Positions 10,380 through 22,392 of a stretch of DNA of 64,000 bases are shown here, piece by piece. How positions within the stretch are numbered: the first letter of the stretch is position 1; each line of letters opens with the position of its first letter. The translations under genes were made by a program, and so were the position numbers. This DNA comes from Chamaelirium japonicum (taxonomy: Eukaryota; Streptophyta; Magnoliopsida; Liliales; Melanthiaceae). The stretch covers positions 99,287,924 through 99,351,923 of the forward strand of contig OX393550.1 of the NCBI GenBank assembly GCA_947650365.1, given 5' to 3'. A model generated the notes under the pieces. The model worked only from the letters and a program-made list of their open reading frames with translations. It was not told the origin of the DNA and did not search any database.

Positions 10380-13300
10380 GACGAAGCAATGGAACTACGA
10401 AGAGTTGCACAACCTCGTTCGAGCCACCCCAGCAAGGACCTTCCTGCACAAGTTCTCCAACCAATGTTGGCACAGCAGCAATCGAACATCCAGAACGGGG
10501 TCAGAGCAAATCGGTCAGTGCAGTTCCAGAGCATGAATCTCAATGGGCCAGAACCGGCCAAAAGAAACAAACGAGGTCAGGCGGCTTCGGTACGCTTGGG
10601 ACGTTTGGTCCCGTCTCAGAGCGCACCCCCGACAACTACCTCGTCCAAACATCATTCGAGGACAGGTTCTGCTGAGCCTCGCCGTTAGACACAAGGAAAC
10701 GGACCTCATCGCCCATGCGATGAGGGTCACCACTCTCGAGCAACATCAACAAGCCGGCAACAGGCCTGTGCCGTCGATAAAGGAAGCGTCCGGGACTGTA
10801 TCCGAGACCCGCCTCGGAACGCTTGAAGATCAAGGGGAAGGTCAACGAGATCGCGTGGGGTCACGAGCTCCAAACCGATTGGAAGAAGTCACCATCCGAG
10901 GGGCCGATCGGTCGCCTCTCATCGGAAACCTCAAGGAGCAATCCCCACGTGGATGGAACCCTCCTTGTCTACCAAAGTTTGACGAGACCAAAAGCCCCAT
11001 TGAACATATGATTGCCTTTCGGGATGCCTTAGTCCCGCACGAAGAAGACCATGTCCTTTGCATAACCTTTGCTAACAGCTTGGATGGAACATCATTAGAG
11101 TGATTTCACAAGTTGCAATATGCCTCTATCTTCTCATTCAGGGAACTTAGATGGCACTTCATTGACCAGTACCGTTGCAACCAGTGAGAGTTGAAGACTC
11201 TGGAATCTCTCTTCGGGATGAACATGACCCATAAAGAGACCCTGCGACAAGTCTACCACAAGTTCAAAACGGAGTACCTGAGCTTTACGGATGCTGATGG
11301 ACAAGACCTCATGGTGGTCGAGGCTTTCAAGAATTCGGTCCAGTCTAATCAACCGGTCAGCGCATCACTCATCAAGCAACAGCCCACGACGGTCGACGAG
11401 CTATTCCGGAAGGTGGAGAAGTTCATCAAAATCGAAGATGTCAAACGAAAGCGAAAGGCTAAAGACACAGGTGACCAATAGCCCTCCTTCAATCGGCCAA
11501 TAGCTGTAAGAAATGTGAAAAGGCAGTCGGGCGAGTCGACGCAAAGCGTCAAAAGTAGGGTGATCGTGGCAAGACACTCTACACTACATGGAACCGGGAC
11601 TTCACGGTGCTAAATATGCCAATTGACGAAGTCTTCGAGATCATCAAGAGAGAGCCGTAATTTCGTAGGTCACCACCGATGCGTTCAACAGAGCGAGAGG
11701 GCGAGACCTTTCACGCTATTGTGACAACCACAGGGAGCACGGACATACCACTTTGAAGTATCGAGAGTTGTAGAATCACATCGAGGATCTAATTGAATCA
11801 GGCTACCTCGGGCAGTTCATTGACCATCTCCAACGCACAGCACGCAAACATATCGATGAAGCACAAGAAGACCCGACCGACTGAAGTTAAAGAGACGATC
11901 GGACAAAAGACTGACCGATCAAATAACTCTATGCTGAGTATAACCAGAAGGTGTTTTGTCCTTTCATAGGGTGGGGGTAAATCTTAAATGCCAAGTGGTC
12001 AACCTACTCAAAAAGGTGTATGACCGACATGTGAAAGTCCGGGGGATATATAACATCCTAAAGTGGGTTCTACCGCTCAACAGGAGCAAAGACCAAGGGG
12101 CGGTAAAGACCGACCGGTCAAAAGACTCGACAAGGGGTATCACCAGTTGGTGAAAATGCCCATGGTGAAACACTCCTTGTCGTGTAAAGACCGATCCGTA
12201 GTAAAGACTGACTGATCAAAAGACTCGACAAGGAGTACGACTGGTCAGTGAAGATGCACAAAAGGTGAAACACACAAGATCAATCCGCAGTAAAGATTGA
12301 CTGGTCAAAAGACTCGACAAGGAGTATGACTGATCACTGAAGATGCGCGAAAGGTGAAATACACAGGACCAATCCACAGTAAAGACTGACTAGTCGAAAG
12401 ACTCGACAAGGAGTACGATTGGCCAATGAAGATGCGCGAAAGGTGAAACACACAGGGCCAATCCGCAGTAAAGGCTGACTGGTTGAAAGACTCGACATAG
12501 AGTACGACTAGTCGGTGAAGATACGCGAAAGGTGAAATACAAAAGTCTCATTCGGAAGCACTTGACCCCCCACGAATTGGGTCAAGAAAAAGTCTCTTCC
12601 GAGAGCCACTTACCCCACTTGCGGAGCGAGGGGTGAGTTTTCAAAGCCAACTGGAAATATAACACTCCAAAATGAGTTCTATCCCTCGGTAAGAGTAAAA
12701 GGCTTACGCTAGAAAAGACCGACCGGTCGAAAGACTCGGCCAGGAGTATGATCGGCCGGTGAAAAGTGTCCAAAAGGCGAAACACTCACTGAAGACTGAA
12801 CAGTCAAAAGAATCAGCAAGGTGTTCGACTGGCCGATGAAAACACTCAGAAGGTGAAAATGCACTAATGACTGACTAATCGCAAGAGTCAACGGCGTGTG
12901 CAACGGTTGGTTAAAGTGTTGCGCAAGCAATAAAGGAAATGGTCAAGTGCTTAGAACTAGCAAGTTGGGCGAGTGTAATGATTGGTTAAAATGGTCAAGT
13001 GCTTAGAACTAGCAAGTTGGGCGAGTGCGAGGAAAGAAAACAAGTGGCAAAGATTGGCCAAGTTTGAGGAGATATCAGCCGGGCAAAAGACCAACCGATC
13101 AACTCGGATAATTAGGAAACCGTGTACAATAAAATTTTGAAAATGAATAACTCGAGTCCTTCCGTAATACAAGACATGATCCAATCCCGGCCAATCGGAA
13201 TGCATATCGAAGAAGCTACTGACCGACCGGGAGGGGGTATTGTGTGTACCTTAAGAAGTGCTGACTGACTAAGGTGCAAATAAATCAGAAAGGAGCCCGC

Positions 13301-13890
13301 TTCTTCCGCTCAAAAGTAGCTCCGATATTTACACGAACAGTTGGCCTGAAGATCATGTACCAAGACTTGTCGATAGTTATTCCCAAAAATCTCGATCGAG
13401 CAACGGTACGGGAGGGCAACCTACACCCCGAGATTTTCAATCAACCAGAAAGGCAAGACCGCAAGAGATATCTTCAGCCATAACTACCGCAAGGTGACAT
13501 GTTGCCCACGCGTGAGGCGATTACGTAGATCATGGAGTAGCGCCATCAATTTCACCCCGCTCGAGTACACCAGTTGTCTCCCCACAGCACTATAAAAGGG
13601 GTCCTACTCCCTCAGAGCAAAGGATCCAAATTCAAAAGAGGAGGTGCTTCTCATTGCTTTCCGAAGTTTGCAGAGCTAAACAAAGAGAGTTGAGAGGTCG
13701 GCATTTGGAAGGCCGGACCTTTCAAGGTGTAAGTGGGTTTGGGTGAGCGCTTGTAACCCATTTGAGTTATTAGTGCATTTCTTCTCCCACCTCGTGTTTT
13801 TTTTCCCTTCGATATTGAGAAGAGGTTTTTCCACATAAACCCGATCTTGTCTATATTGTTCTTTGGATTGTTAGATTGTGCTTTCTAGTT
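10380..13890 (+). mobile_element. Ty3/gypsy-like LTR element remnant (broken)
   Basis: A fossil LTR element in plus orientation. It has a gag-like region at about 10390-11480, an internal tandem array (12100-12560 and weaker copies to 12930), a purine-rich tract near 13220-13240, and a likely 3' LTR from about 13240 to 13890 with a TATA-like ACTATAAAAGG at 13590. I see no recognisable pol region and no 5' LTR. It is broken, with several breaks in the gag part. The age looks moderate to old. Family assignment rests on gag character and is uncertain. Confidence 0.6.
12100..12560 (+). repeat. About 90-bp tandem repeat array inside the gypsy-like fossil
   Basis: About five units share a core close to AAAGACTCGACAAGGAGTA, with GACTGG before it and GCGAAAGGTGAAA after it. 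The unit length is 89-90 bp. Weaker copies with the same core continue to about 12930. A separate 48-bp-spaced duplication with ATGGTCAAGTGCTTAG lies at 12940-13030. Confidence 0.75.
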
Positions 13891-13914
13891 GAACCGCTTC
13901 AAACCAGAAAAAAC

Positions 13915-14372
13915 CATCACAAAAATATTAGAGATAAAGTTGTAAAAATAAATTATTGTAGAAAGGAAGTTATAGAGAATGTTTTAAAGAGAATACCATA
14001 GAGAGAAAGTTGTAGAGATAAGATGTAGATAGAAAACACTCTATAGAGAGTTGTAGAGAGAAGAAATCATAAGAGAGAAAGTTGTAGAAATAAAAATTAT
14101 AGAGAGAATGACATATAGATAAAACATTCTCGAGAGTAAGTTGTAGAGAGAAAATAGTATAGAGAGTGAATATTTTACAAAAAGTGATAGAGAGAAGTGT
14201 CAGAGAGAAAGTTATAGAGAATATATTGTAGAAAAAATATCATAGAGAGAGAAAAATATAGAGAGAGAAAATATTGCAAAGAGAGTAGTAGAGAATATTG
14301 AGTGTCATAGAAAGAATGTTGCAGAGAAAATATTTAGAGAGATATAGAGAAAAAATTAAAGACAAAGTTGTA
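13915..14372. repeat. Degenerate AGAGAGAAAGTTGTAGAG tandem repeat
   Basis: A purine-rich stretch is built of irregular ~20-25-bp units containing GAGAGAAAGTTGTAGAGA. It has no coding content. One target duplication of the next MITE (GTTGTAGG) is taken from its last unit. Confidence 0.7.
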
Positions 14373-14374
14373 GG

Positions 14375-14927
14375 TAGGGGTGAGCGTCGGTTTTGTCGGT
14401 CGGTTTCGGTGTCGGTTTTGTCGGTTTTATTTTTTTTCAGTTTTCGAAAAATCAAAACCAAAACCGAAACCGAAATGGTCAGTTTTCGTCGGTTCGGTAT
14501 GATCGGTTTTCGGTTCGGTTTCGGTTGATATGAGGTATGCTAGAGCCCTTGGCTCTTGAATCTTGATCGTCAGTTCGTCACAAATCAGTAGATGATTGTT
14601 TCCTTACATAGTGCCAAAATGAAAGTTCAAAGCAAAATCAACCGACGTTCACTCTTTTGAAGCATTGTAGATGTAACATAATTATTTCATACTTGCACTT
14701 ACTGAAAACAAAAGTATTATAGCCGTTGGGTTTATGATTTAAGGAGTTGGGTCGGTTTTTTCGGTTTTGGTTCGGTGTTTCATACCCGGGAACCAAAACC
14801 GATTTAATCGGTTTTGTCGGTTCAATTTGTTTTCGGTTAGGTTTGATGTTCAGTTCGGTTATTTCGGTTAAATTTTGGTCGGTTTCGGTTCGGTTAGGCG
14901 GTTCGGGTCGGTTTTTGCACAGCCCTA
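14375..14927. mobile_element. hAT-type MITE with CGGTTTTGTCGG arms and unique core
   Basis: It begins TAGGGGTGAGCG and ends TTTGCACAGCCCTA. A perfect 8-bp target duplication GTTGTAGG lies at 14367-14374 and 14928-14935. Both arms are degenerate CGGTTTCGGTT arrays in inverted sense. They flank about 215 bp of non-repetitive sequence (14530-14745), which may be captured or nested DNA. Confidence 0.75.
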
Positions 14928-14935
14928 GTTGTAGG

Positions 14936-15391
14936 TTTGGAGTTCCACCACTGAAACTGCAAAAACCCAAACAATGGACACCCAATTTCATCTTTTACAA
15001 CTGCATTAAACCAAACGACTGTAGTTCCAACTGCAGTAGCTATGACTGCTTACTGTCCATATAACAACTATAAGTGTGTTTAAAACTCCAGACAACCAAA
15101 TGGGCTCTTAGCAAGTCACTAACTCCCTAAGCAAAAGACAACCTCAATGGTCAATCCACAAGGCAATCAAATCAAACTAAGTCTCTGAATCCTTAACCTT
15201 TGTTCTACCATTTCCCATTATTTCTTAGTACAACTTGTAAATTTAATATATACACGTTTCAATTTCTTGTAAACCAATATTACCACATTCACCTCTAGTC
15301 ATCAAGTATTTATGTTGAACATGTTCTTTAAGCATAATAATCTGGGTGTTTATGTCAAATTGTCAATGTACAAATATAATAGAGGGAATAA
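14936..15391. other. Non-coding stretch
   Basis: AT-rich sequence with no gene, repeat boundary or RNA signal that I can support. Confidence 0.4.
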
Positions 15392-16045
15392 GATGCAGGC
15401 CCATTGTAATAGTAGTGGTTTACATGAAGTCCACCAAATACTATCCGTTTACATGTAAGTCCACAAAATGGGTTTAGATTAAGAGTCAATCCTGTACACC
15501 TGATTACCCGCACAAGAAATCCCATTTCAACCGTTTTTATGATTTAATATTTTAAAATACCAAAAGTACCCATGAGATACTATAGTGATTTCACAATAGC
15601 TGCTACAGTGATTTCACAATAGCTGCTATAGTGATTTGGATTAGACTTAGGGTTAGGGTTCACTATTAGGGGTATAAAGTTAGGGTTAGGATTAGGGCTC
15701 ACTATTTAGGGTATAGAATTAGGGTTAGGGTCCACTACCAGGGTTATAGAAGTAGGGTTAGGGTTAGGGTTCACTATTTAGGGTATACAATTAGGGTTAG
15801 GGTTAGGGTTAGGGTTAGATTTAGGGTTCACTATTTGGGGTATAGAAGTAGGGTTAGGATTTCACAACATGACAAAAAAGTTTCGTAATCTAAACTTTCC
15901 TATTAGGAGACAGTTCAAAGTCTAATTGTAAAAGGTCTAGCAGCTGGTAAAATGATTAATAGAAGGGCATACGAGTCATTTTTCCAGCTGCTGGACCTTT
16001 TACAATTAGAATTTGAACTGTGGACCATTCTTAATAGGAAAGTTT
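15392..16045. repeat. Repeat family with CTACAGTGATTTC and TTAGGG-like motifs, copy 2, ending in a hairpin
   Basis: The order of parts is as in copy 1 (3750-4260): a TTACATGAAGTCCA start, three CTA(C/T)AGTGATTTC units at 15580-15640, then GGGTTAGGGTTCACTATT units at 15645-15860, including a short GGGTTA run. It is followed by a hairpin with arms of about 55 bp at 15892-15948 and 15983-16043, whose loop holds GAAGGGCATACGAGTCATTT. No coding frame is seen. Confidence 0.55.
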
Positions 16046-16285
16046 TGTATGTCCTTAATGAAAATGGAAGTTCAAATTAAAAGGATGGATGGCAAATTCC
16101 CCCAATATAATATCAACTTGGAGCACACTGGAGCTAGATGAATCTCAATCCAGGGCCGCTGAATGATCACATTAAGGAAAATGTTAAATAAAAAAATTAT
16201 CAGGACTGACAGACAAAAAAAAGGGGTAACTGTAAGACCTGCTGGAATGACGATTTCAAAACAAAAGGTGCACTTAAAAAACACC

Positions 16286-18166
16286 TTAATAAGATTTGGC
16301 AAAAATGGCGATTTCATCAGCAGGGTTACCAGACATGAAGCATGTCTTCTTGCCTGGTGGCTGCTCAAATGGAAAGCATCTGATCGTTGCACCCGTCTCT
16401 TCTTTCACCTTCAACTCCTCGGCATCACTAACAAAAACCAAATATCACGGCATTGCACATTATAAAGTTGCTCATTTTTTTCATTTAACTAATTACTGTA
16501 CATCAACCACGAAAAATGGAAATGCCGAAGTGTAAATTTCTCACCTGGCAGACCATGGACCCCTCGCCCATTTGCCTTGAGAAATTGCCGCCTTCAGCTC
16601 CTCATATGAGCTCACATCAACAATATTACTGTTGAAGAAATCCTTTGTAAATTCAGTCGACAAAATAGAATTAAAGAAAACAAGGACACCAAGCTAGAGG
16701 GCATTATCCAATTTGGAACAGTGTAATTGGCAAGGTATCGGTCATGGTATTGGTCGGCCTCGACCGGTACGTACCGGCCAGTACCGGTTGATGACTCCTC
16801 TTTTTATGTATGAGAACACCTTGACCTAGAGTAAGGGCAAACCAAATAAGCATAAACCTAATGGCTACCTAGACAAACACTAAAGAACTTGAAATTAAAT
16901 TAGAGACTGAACTCCGAGCTTAAGACCATACAGTAGTCATAAACTTTGAAATGATTCATTTGCTTCTACAATGGTATCCATAAGACACATGTGCTAACTT
17001 GGGTTTTCCACAAGAGAGGTTAATTAGCTCAATTAAGTCAAGTTGATTAAGTTGATGCTAATCTACTTTCTCCTTTCAAAAATGTTATTTTAATAATTAT
17101 TTAAAGAGAGTAGTAAACCTCGAATTTCATTTTAGCTTATGATTTTATTTAAATAATCTCACCCAAACACATGCCCTTATGGTCTTAAGTTAATGCATCC
17201 GCATGTTAAAACTAATTTCATAGTTCAAATTATAGCTTAAAGGAGAAACAAGGAAAAATAATGGTATCGAGGGCAGTCGCGATCGGGCTCAAACCGGAAC
17301 GAACCAATATCGGCCGTGTTTTTGAACCTTGGTAATGGGAATGTTGTTTCATTTCAGCTCTTTGGTTTATATTGTGCTACAAAGATGAATGTGATTCCCT
17401 ATATGAAACATTGCCTTCTACCCTCTTTGTCTACTCTTTTGTAGTCTAGGTAAACTTTGGAGGGTTGCTCTTTGGTTGCACGAGCTTTTAAAGTGCATAA
17501 CCAACAAGATAGCCCCCTCCATATCCGCCAATTAGCCTTTCAAGTTTCTTGCATATGCCGCTCTCTTCCTAAATTGCCTTGGATATATTTTGGAACCAAC
17601 TCAAAGAGCTATGCCAGGTTGACAACCGGTCGGCAAATTATTGTCAATCTTCCATAAAGTCAACCTCATCTTGATGGAATAAAACATGGATGATGATGAT
17701 ACCGGAACAGAGCCCAAGCTTCGCTATATTGACATCCACAACTATAGCACTAGTATTGACTTGAACTTATTGAATGAATGACAAGATGGATAAAGCATAT
17801 ACCTGAAACTTTCCAAAAGATTGAACGAATGGAAACATGCGAGGATTGGGGATTTCTAGAAACTGATTGGTAGAACCTCTTAATATTGAGCATATAAATT
17901 GTGATATAAATATTATAGAATCATGAGTATCAGAACTTATTCATGCCAATGCCTTTTGAGATTTACCTATCGCGGAATGATATAGCTCTCTGCAAAAGGG
18001 ATGCTTGGATGTCCTCCAACCTGCCCTTCACATAGGCCTCAAAAACAGAAGGCTCCATAGATATCCCGAAATCCTTGCCTGGTTTACCAGGGACATCTCT
18101 TCTACATGCAACTACACTCCCCTTGGCAACATCACGAGGTCCAACTTCAATCCTTAAGGGGACACC
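16286..18166 (-). CDS. Prolyl-tRNA synthetase, last three exons (5' part not in view)
   Basis: Three minus-strand exons, 18166-17967, 16628-16545 and 16427-16286, join in frame with consensus GT-AG ends into 141 residues plus a stop. The translation matches the C-terminal half of a class II prolyl-tRNA synthetase: GVPLRIEVGPRDV, CRRDVPGKPGKDFGISMEP, SFRDSNIVDV, KWARGPWSASD, IRCFPFEQPPGKKTC, ending IFAKSY. The enzyme charges tRNA-Pro. The ending recalls the organelle-targeted plant form (PRORS1/OVA6) more than the cytosolic one, but this is from memory. The catalytic exons should lie upstream, beyond 18168. None is visible up to the N gap at 19049-19548, or between the gap and 23909, so they are in the gap, very far away, or lost. 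A small hAT-like element sits in the intron between the first two exons. Confidence 0.8.
16731..17331. mobile_element. Non-autonomous hAT-like element with CAAGG/CCTTG ends
   Basis: It begins CAAGGTATCGGTCATGG and ends TTTTTGAACCTTG. It is flanked by GTAATTGG (16723-16730) and GTAATGGG (17332-17339), a 7-of-8 target duplication. Both ends carry ACCGGTACGTACCGG-like or ACCGGAACG motifs. The terminal bases resemble those of the 7-kb hAT element, but the interior differs. It lies in a prolyl-tRNA synthetase intron. Confidence 0.6.
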
Positions 18167-19048
18167 CTGTAGAATATCAAAGTTTCTTCTCATGAAACTG
18201 AATACACACAAAGGTAGCAAATTTATAGTATAGTTACTGATATTGACAACAAACTCTATAAGCCCATATTCTTTTCATGAAACCACAAGGTACCCAGGGA
18301 TTTACAAATCTTCCCACATCTGGTTTTGCATACAGGTACTGTGGTACATAATTTCATCATGAGGATGGGAGAGGTTCAATGGGATTTTACAAATCTTAGG
18401 TGTTTGGTTGAGAAATGAAATTCCACAAGCAGTGGGCTTTCATTTCCCAGGTAACGAGCAATCGACAAGCCCTGTTATGGAAAGTAAATGGGAATTGGCC
18501 CATTTCCTGGAAATTTCAGTTCCCAGGAAAATAACACAGCTTAAAAGAAGAGTAAGTTTTGTATTCTTCATTGGAGACTCCATTGGAACACATTTAACTC
18601 CTTTCCTAGAAATTAATTCAGAAACTCTCCCATCTGGAAATTTTAGGCTCATAAAAGAAGTCCAGACTGAAGGATGCATGATTGCTTAGTCCACCAATGT
18701 AAATTAAGCAACAACAGATCCGGTGATGATTAAGTGACTAAATGTCATGTCACATAATTGAACACTTTATCACGCAACTATGCTGCGGTATTTTGTTTTA
18801 ATTGAAAATCCAAGTTGGTTTCAAAGATAAAACTGTGTAACTAGTTGTCAGGTTGATTGCTTGACAGGAGATAGTCAGCCAACCATGCGGTACTATCACT
18901 GGAAGATAAAAAAGCGAGGGGGAGGAGGATTACCCTATATTATTAGCTTTTAGCACATAAATTGGATATATTCTTCTGAAACAGACGAAAGCATGCAATA
19001 AAGTGAATTCTGGTTGTCAACACATTCAAGGACTGAATGCTTACTTTC
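18167..19048. other. Upstream intron or flank of the prolyl-tRNA synthetase exons
   Basis: No further synthetase exon is visible on the minus strand. A segment at about 18390-18700 has the look of a short interspersed repeat (TAGGTGTTTGGTTGAG start), without clear ends. Confidence 0.4.
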
Positions 19049-19548
19049 NNNNNNNNNNNNNNNNNNNNNNNNNNNNNNNNNNNNNNNNNNNNNNNNNNNN
19101 NNNNNNNNNNNNNNNNNNNNNNNNNNNNNNNNNNNNNNNNNNNNNNNNNNNNNNNNNNNNNNNNNNNNNNNNNNNNNNNNNNNNNNNNNNNNNNNNNNNN
19201 NNNNNNNNNNNNNNNNNNNNNNNNNNNNNNNNNNNNNNNNNNNNNNNNNNNNNNNNNNNNNNNNNNNNNNNNNNNNNNNNNNNNNNNNNNNNNNNNNNNN
19301 NNNNNNNNNNNNNNNNNNNNNNNNNNNNNNNNNNNNNNNNNNNNNNNNNNNNNNNNNNNNNNNNNNNNNNNNNNNNNNNNNNNNNNNNNNNNNNNNNNNN
19401 NNNNNNNNNNNNNNNNNNNNNNNNNNNNNNNNNNNNNNNNNNNNNNNNNNNNNNNNNNNNNNNNNNNNNNNNNNNNNNNNNNNNNNNNNNNNNNNNNNNN
19501 NNNNNNNNNNNNNNNNNNNNNNNNNNNNNNNNNNNNNNNNNNNNNNNN
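19049..19548. other. Assembly gap, exactly 500 N
   Basis: A run of 500 N. A round number usually marks a gap of set or unknown length, so the true distance across it may differ. Reading frames spanning it are artefacts. Confidence 0.99.
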
Positions 19549-20090
19549 CTAGGCCTTGCTCAAGTAGTAATCAAACAAGTTCAACTTCGCAAGTTGTTCA
19601 TGAGCAACTTGATTCGTTTGCAGCCATAGATGGGATGCACATATTTTGGGATTGAGTGCGATTCACTGACCATAACAACAAAAAAACGAGTGATTCACTC
19701 GTTGGTGCGCCTGCACCCATGGCTATAGCTCTAATTCATAGATCAATAGTGAGTGCATCAAGTGACAGTCTGACAGACACTTGAGAATCAATAGCATTTT
19801 TGCTACTGGACCAGTACGCTACACTTATTTATGGTCTAATGTAGGTGCGCACATGGAGAACTAAATAAGAATAAGATAATGGGTTCCCGATCTCCCCCTA
19901 ATCGCCACCCTAAAAAAGCTGAACTTAAGAGACACCCATCACCACTTCGGCCGCCGATCAAGCAGCTCCGACCGGTGATCAAGTCCTCCGACCATTGACC
20001 AAACTTCTCTAACGACCTATCGAGCCATCAAATCGCCTCCCAAGCTTCTCCGACGATCAATCACCTCAGGTGACAGGGAGTGAGGTGGAG
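19549..20090. other. Non-coding stretch
   Basis: C-rich patches (19880-20060) occur but no family-like reading frame. Nothing can be named. Confidence 0.35.
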
Positions 20091-20094
20091 GCGG

Positions 20095-20433
20095 TGTTAT
20101 GTGCCTAAATAGTTATTGAGCCCAATCTCCATCAACTCTGAGGATTTTGGAAAAATGATTGGGTTCATAATATTTGGTATCAGAGTCAATTCCACGCCCA
20201 ACGTTTGAATATCGGGAATGGGCAACTTGCGTGATGGATTAAAATACTAGTATGTGAGTAGTAAAAGCTAAGTCACCCAAAAAGGGAAAGGGATACGATC
20301 GGCCAGAGCCGATAAAGTGGGCCAACAAGGACGTTGCCATGGAAGCATGGTGGTATGTTATGTACCTAAATAGTTATTGAGCCCAATCTCTATCAACACT
20401 AGATCTTTTGGAAAAACAGTTGGGTTCGTAATA
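20095..20433 (+). mobile_element. TRIM-type LTR fossil
   Basis: Two direct repeats of about 79 bp, both beginning TGTTATGT(G/A)CCTAAATAG, lie at 20095-20173 and 20355-20433. The first is followed at once by TGGTATCAGAGT at 20175, the usual primer-binding site complementary to initiator tRNA-Met. The internal part is only ~180 bp with no gene, so this is a terminal-repeat retrotransposon in miniature. It depends on other elements for movement and codes for nothing. The LTRs differ at several places, so it is not recent. Confidence 0.7.
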
Positions 20434-21894
20434 GGTGAAGGGAGGGGAAAGAGCATGTGGATCTCGCTACCCCCATTATTACCTGTTTAGCGGTCCATGT
20501 GGTGAACTTGTGTTTAGCCATAAGTAAGAGCAGCATATTTGTCGGGTAGAAAAAAATGCTCTCTTGAGAGGCGATGCTCAAGGTGCGGAGCGCTAGAGGT
20601 AAGCAGAGAAGAGGGATGCAACGTTCAGGTGAGGGCACGGTCGGCGCTCGAGGATAAAGCAAAAAAAAAAGAGTTAAGCACTTGAATCAAGATTTTTTGA
20701 CGAATCTAATCGGGCTCAATGTCCCCATCAAAGCGTCTTTATATTGCGAATATCAGTTGTAACAATATAACATGTACAAGCAACAGTTACAGTAGCTACT
20801 ACAACCACATGTAAATGCACAAATAGCTATTCTAACAAACCCTAAGATCTTTTGACGTTCGCTCCCTCTAATAAATTATCCATTGGAATCGGTGTATATG
20901 CTGACGTGGTGGGGAATAGCTCGCTCACAGCCAACTGATACATGTGGGTCCCACCCATGAATGGCACCTCCTGTTCAATTTTCATGCCTATCAATTTTGG
21001 AGGTGGCTATTTCGGAGGGAGGGTAGCTTCGATGGGGAGGCCCTTTACATAGTAACATGGGGACGTCTATCACAACAGGCCACACTGAGCATTTGCGGTG
21101 ACCCCTACAAGTCAATGGTCATAGTCGTTAAGTAGGGCGTGCAATGATAGGTATCACAACAACGTTATGCCGTTGGGCCTTCCGATCAAAGTTTTTTTTT
21201 TTCCTTCCGAGGTAGGATGCGATTCATAGGTAAGTCCCACATGCATCGGTTGGCTGTGAGTGAGTTATCCACCACGTCGGCATATACAACGGTCAATGCA
21301 TAATTTATCCGCTTATCAACTCTTATGGAGAAAATATTCATGGTCTATCCTTTTGTTTTTCCTGAAAAATAACTGAATGGCATTGTTTATAGGGAAAACT
21401 TATTTCTTTGGAAATCAAATTTTTTGCTTATCTTTATTGTTGTTCGTTTGGACAAGAAAATAGAAGGTTGAAATCATCTGGAGTGGAAATCTATTGAGGC
21501 GTCGTCAGAGTGAAAGATATGATCAACGATAAGCGAAGAGGAGTTACCAAAGTAAAAGGCTATGATAAACTGAAATCAACTGATTGTAAGAGAAGAAGAG
21601 AAGCTATGGACATAAGTCTAACATACTTCCACTGTAGGAAACACTAGAGGTAAGAGAAGAGGCTTCGCCAGTGTGAAAAGGTATGATCGACAGCAAGGGT
21701 GGTGGCACGGAGGAACTCGCGCCGGATGTGGAGGCAGACGAGGGACCAGGAGCAACCGATCGAGCCACCATCGGGGTTGGGGATTGTCGAAAGGTGGGCA
21801 AAGGTCCATTGGAAGGTCAAGAGGCTCGGACGGAATTCTGGTGAAAAATCGGTGTGAGGTCTAGGGTTTTAGACACTGGAAAAGGAAACTATAT
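20434..21894. other. Non-coding stretch
   Basis: A near-inverted pair of sequences (AGCTCGCTCACAGCCAACTGA at about 20919 and the reverse form near 21249) suggests an old fold-back element at roughly 20890-21310. Otherwise nothing is recognised, and no reading frame resembles a known protein. Confidence 0.35.
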
Positions 21895-22377
21895 GGGTTT
21901 TTTTTCAAAATATTATTAATAAAACAAATATTTAACTAAATAGCGGTCGACCAAAACTATTTACCAACCTAGCGCTCTGATAGCCACGTGACATGTTAGC
22001 GCCGTAAAGCGAGCGCGAGAATTTTTTTTTTTTTTGTTTCCGGTACAATTAGAACCCGGTATTTGGATTACCGGGTTTAAACCCGATATTCTAAATACCA
22101 GGTTTACTTAAAAGTCCAACAAGAAAACGGCAAGTATGGGACCTTGATATCTAGAAAACGGCCAAGTGGGGTTAAACTTGCTATCCAGAATATCAGGATT
22201 AAACCCGGTAATCCAAATATCGGGTTCTACTTGAAACGAAAAAAAAAATAATCCCACGCTCGTTTTACGGCTCTGGACATGCCACGTGGTTGTCATAGCG
22301 CTAACTTGGTAAATAGTTTTGGTCAACCGCTATTTAGTTTAATATTATTTTTTTAATAATATTTTGAAAAAAACCCC
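21895..22377. mobile_element. Mutator-type fold-back MITE, copy A
   Basis: Its two halves are inverted copies for most of its length, from GGGTTTTTTTTCAAAAT to ATTTTGAAAAAAACCCC. A perfect 9-bp target duplication AAACTATAT lies at 21886-21894 and 22378-22386. The interior includes mirrored ACCCGGTATTTGGATTACC-like motifs. It has no ORF. Confidence 0.85.
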
Positions 22378-22392
22378 AAACTATATTTCCAT

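Noticed and set aside
15645-15860. Interstitial telomere array
   Set aside because: Only a few TTAGGG-type units occur, mixed with TTCACTATTTAGGGTATAG. Plant telomeres are TTTAGGG, and the same block recurs at 3.99-4.17 kb as a dispersed repeat.
19003-19655. Reading frames of about 200 codons around 19.0-19.6 kb
   Set aside because: They run through the 500-N gap.
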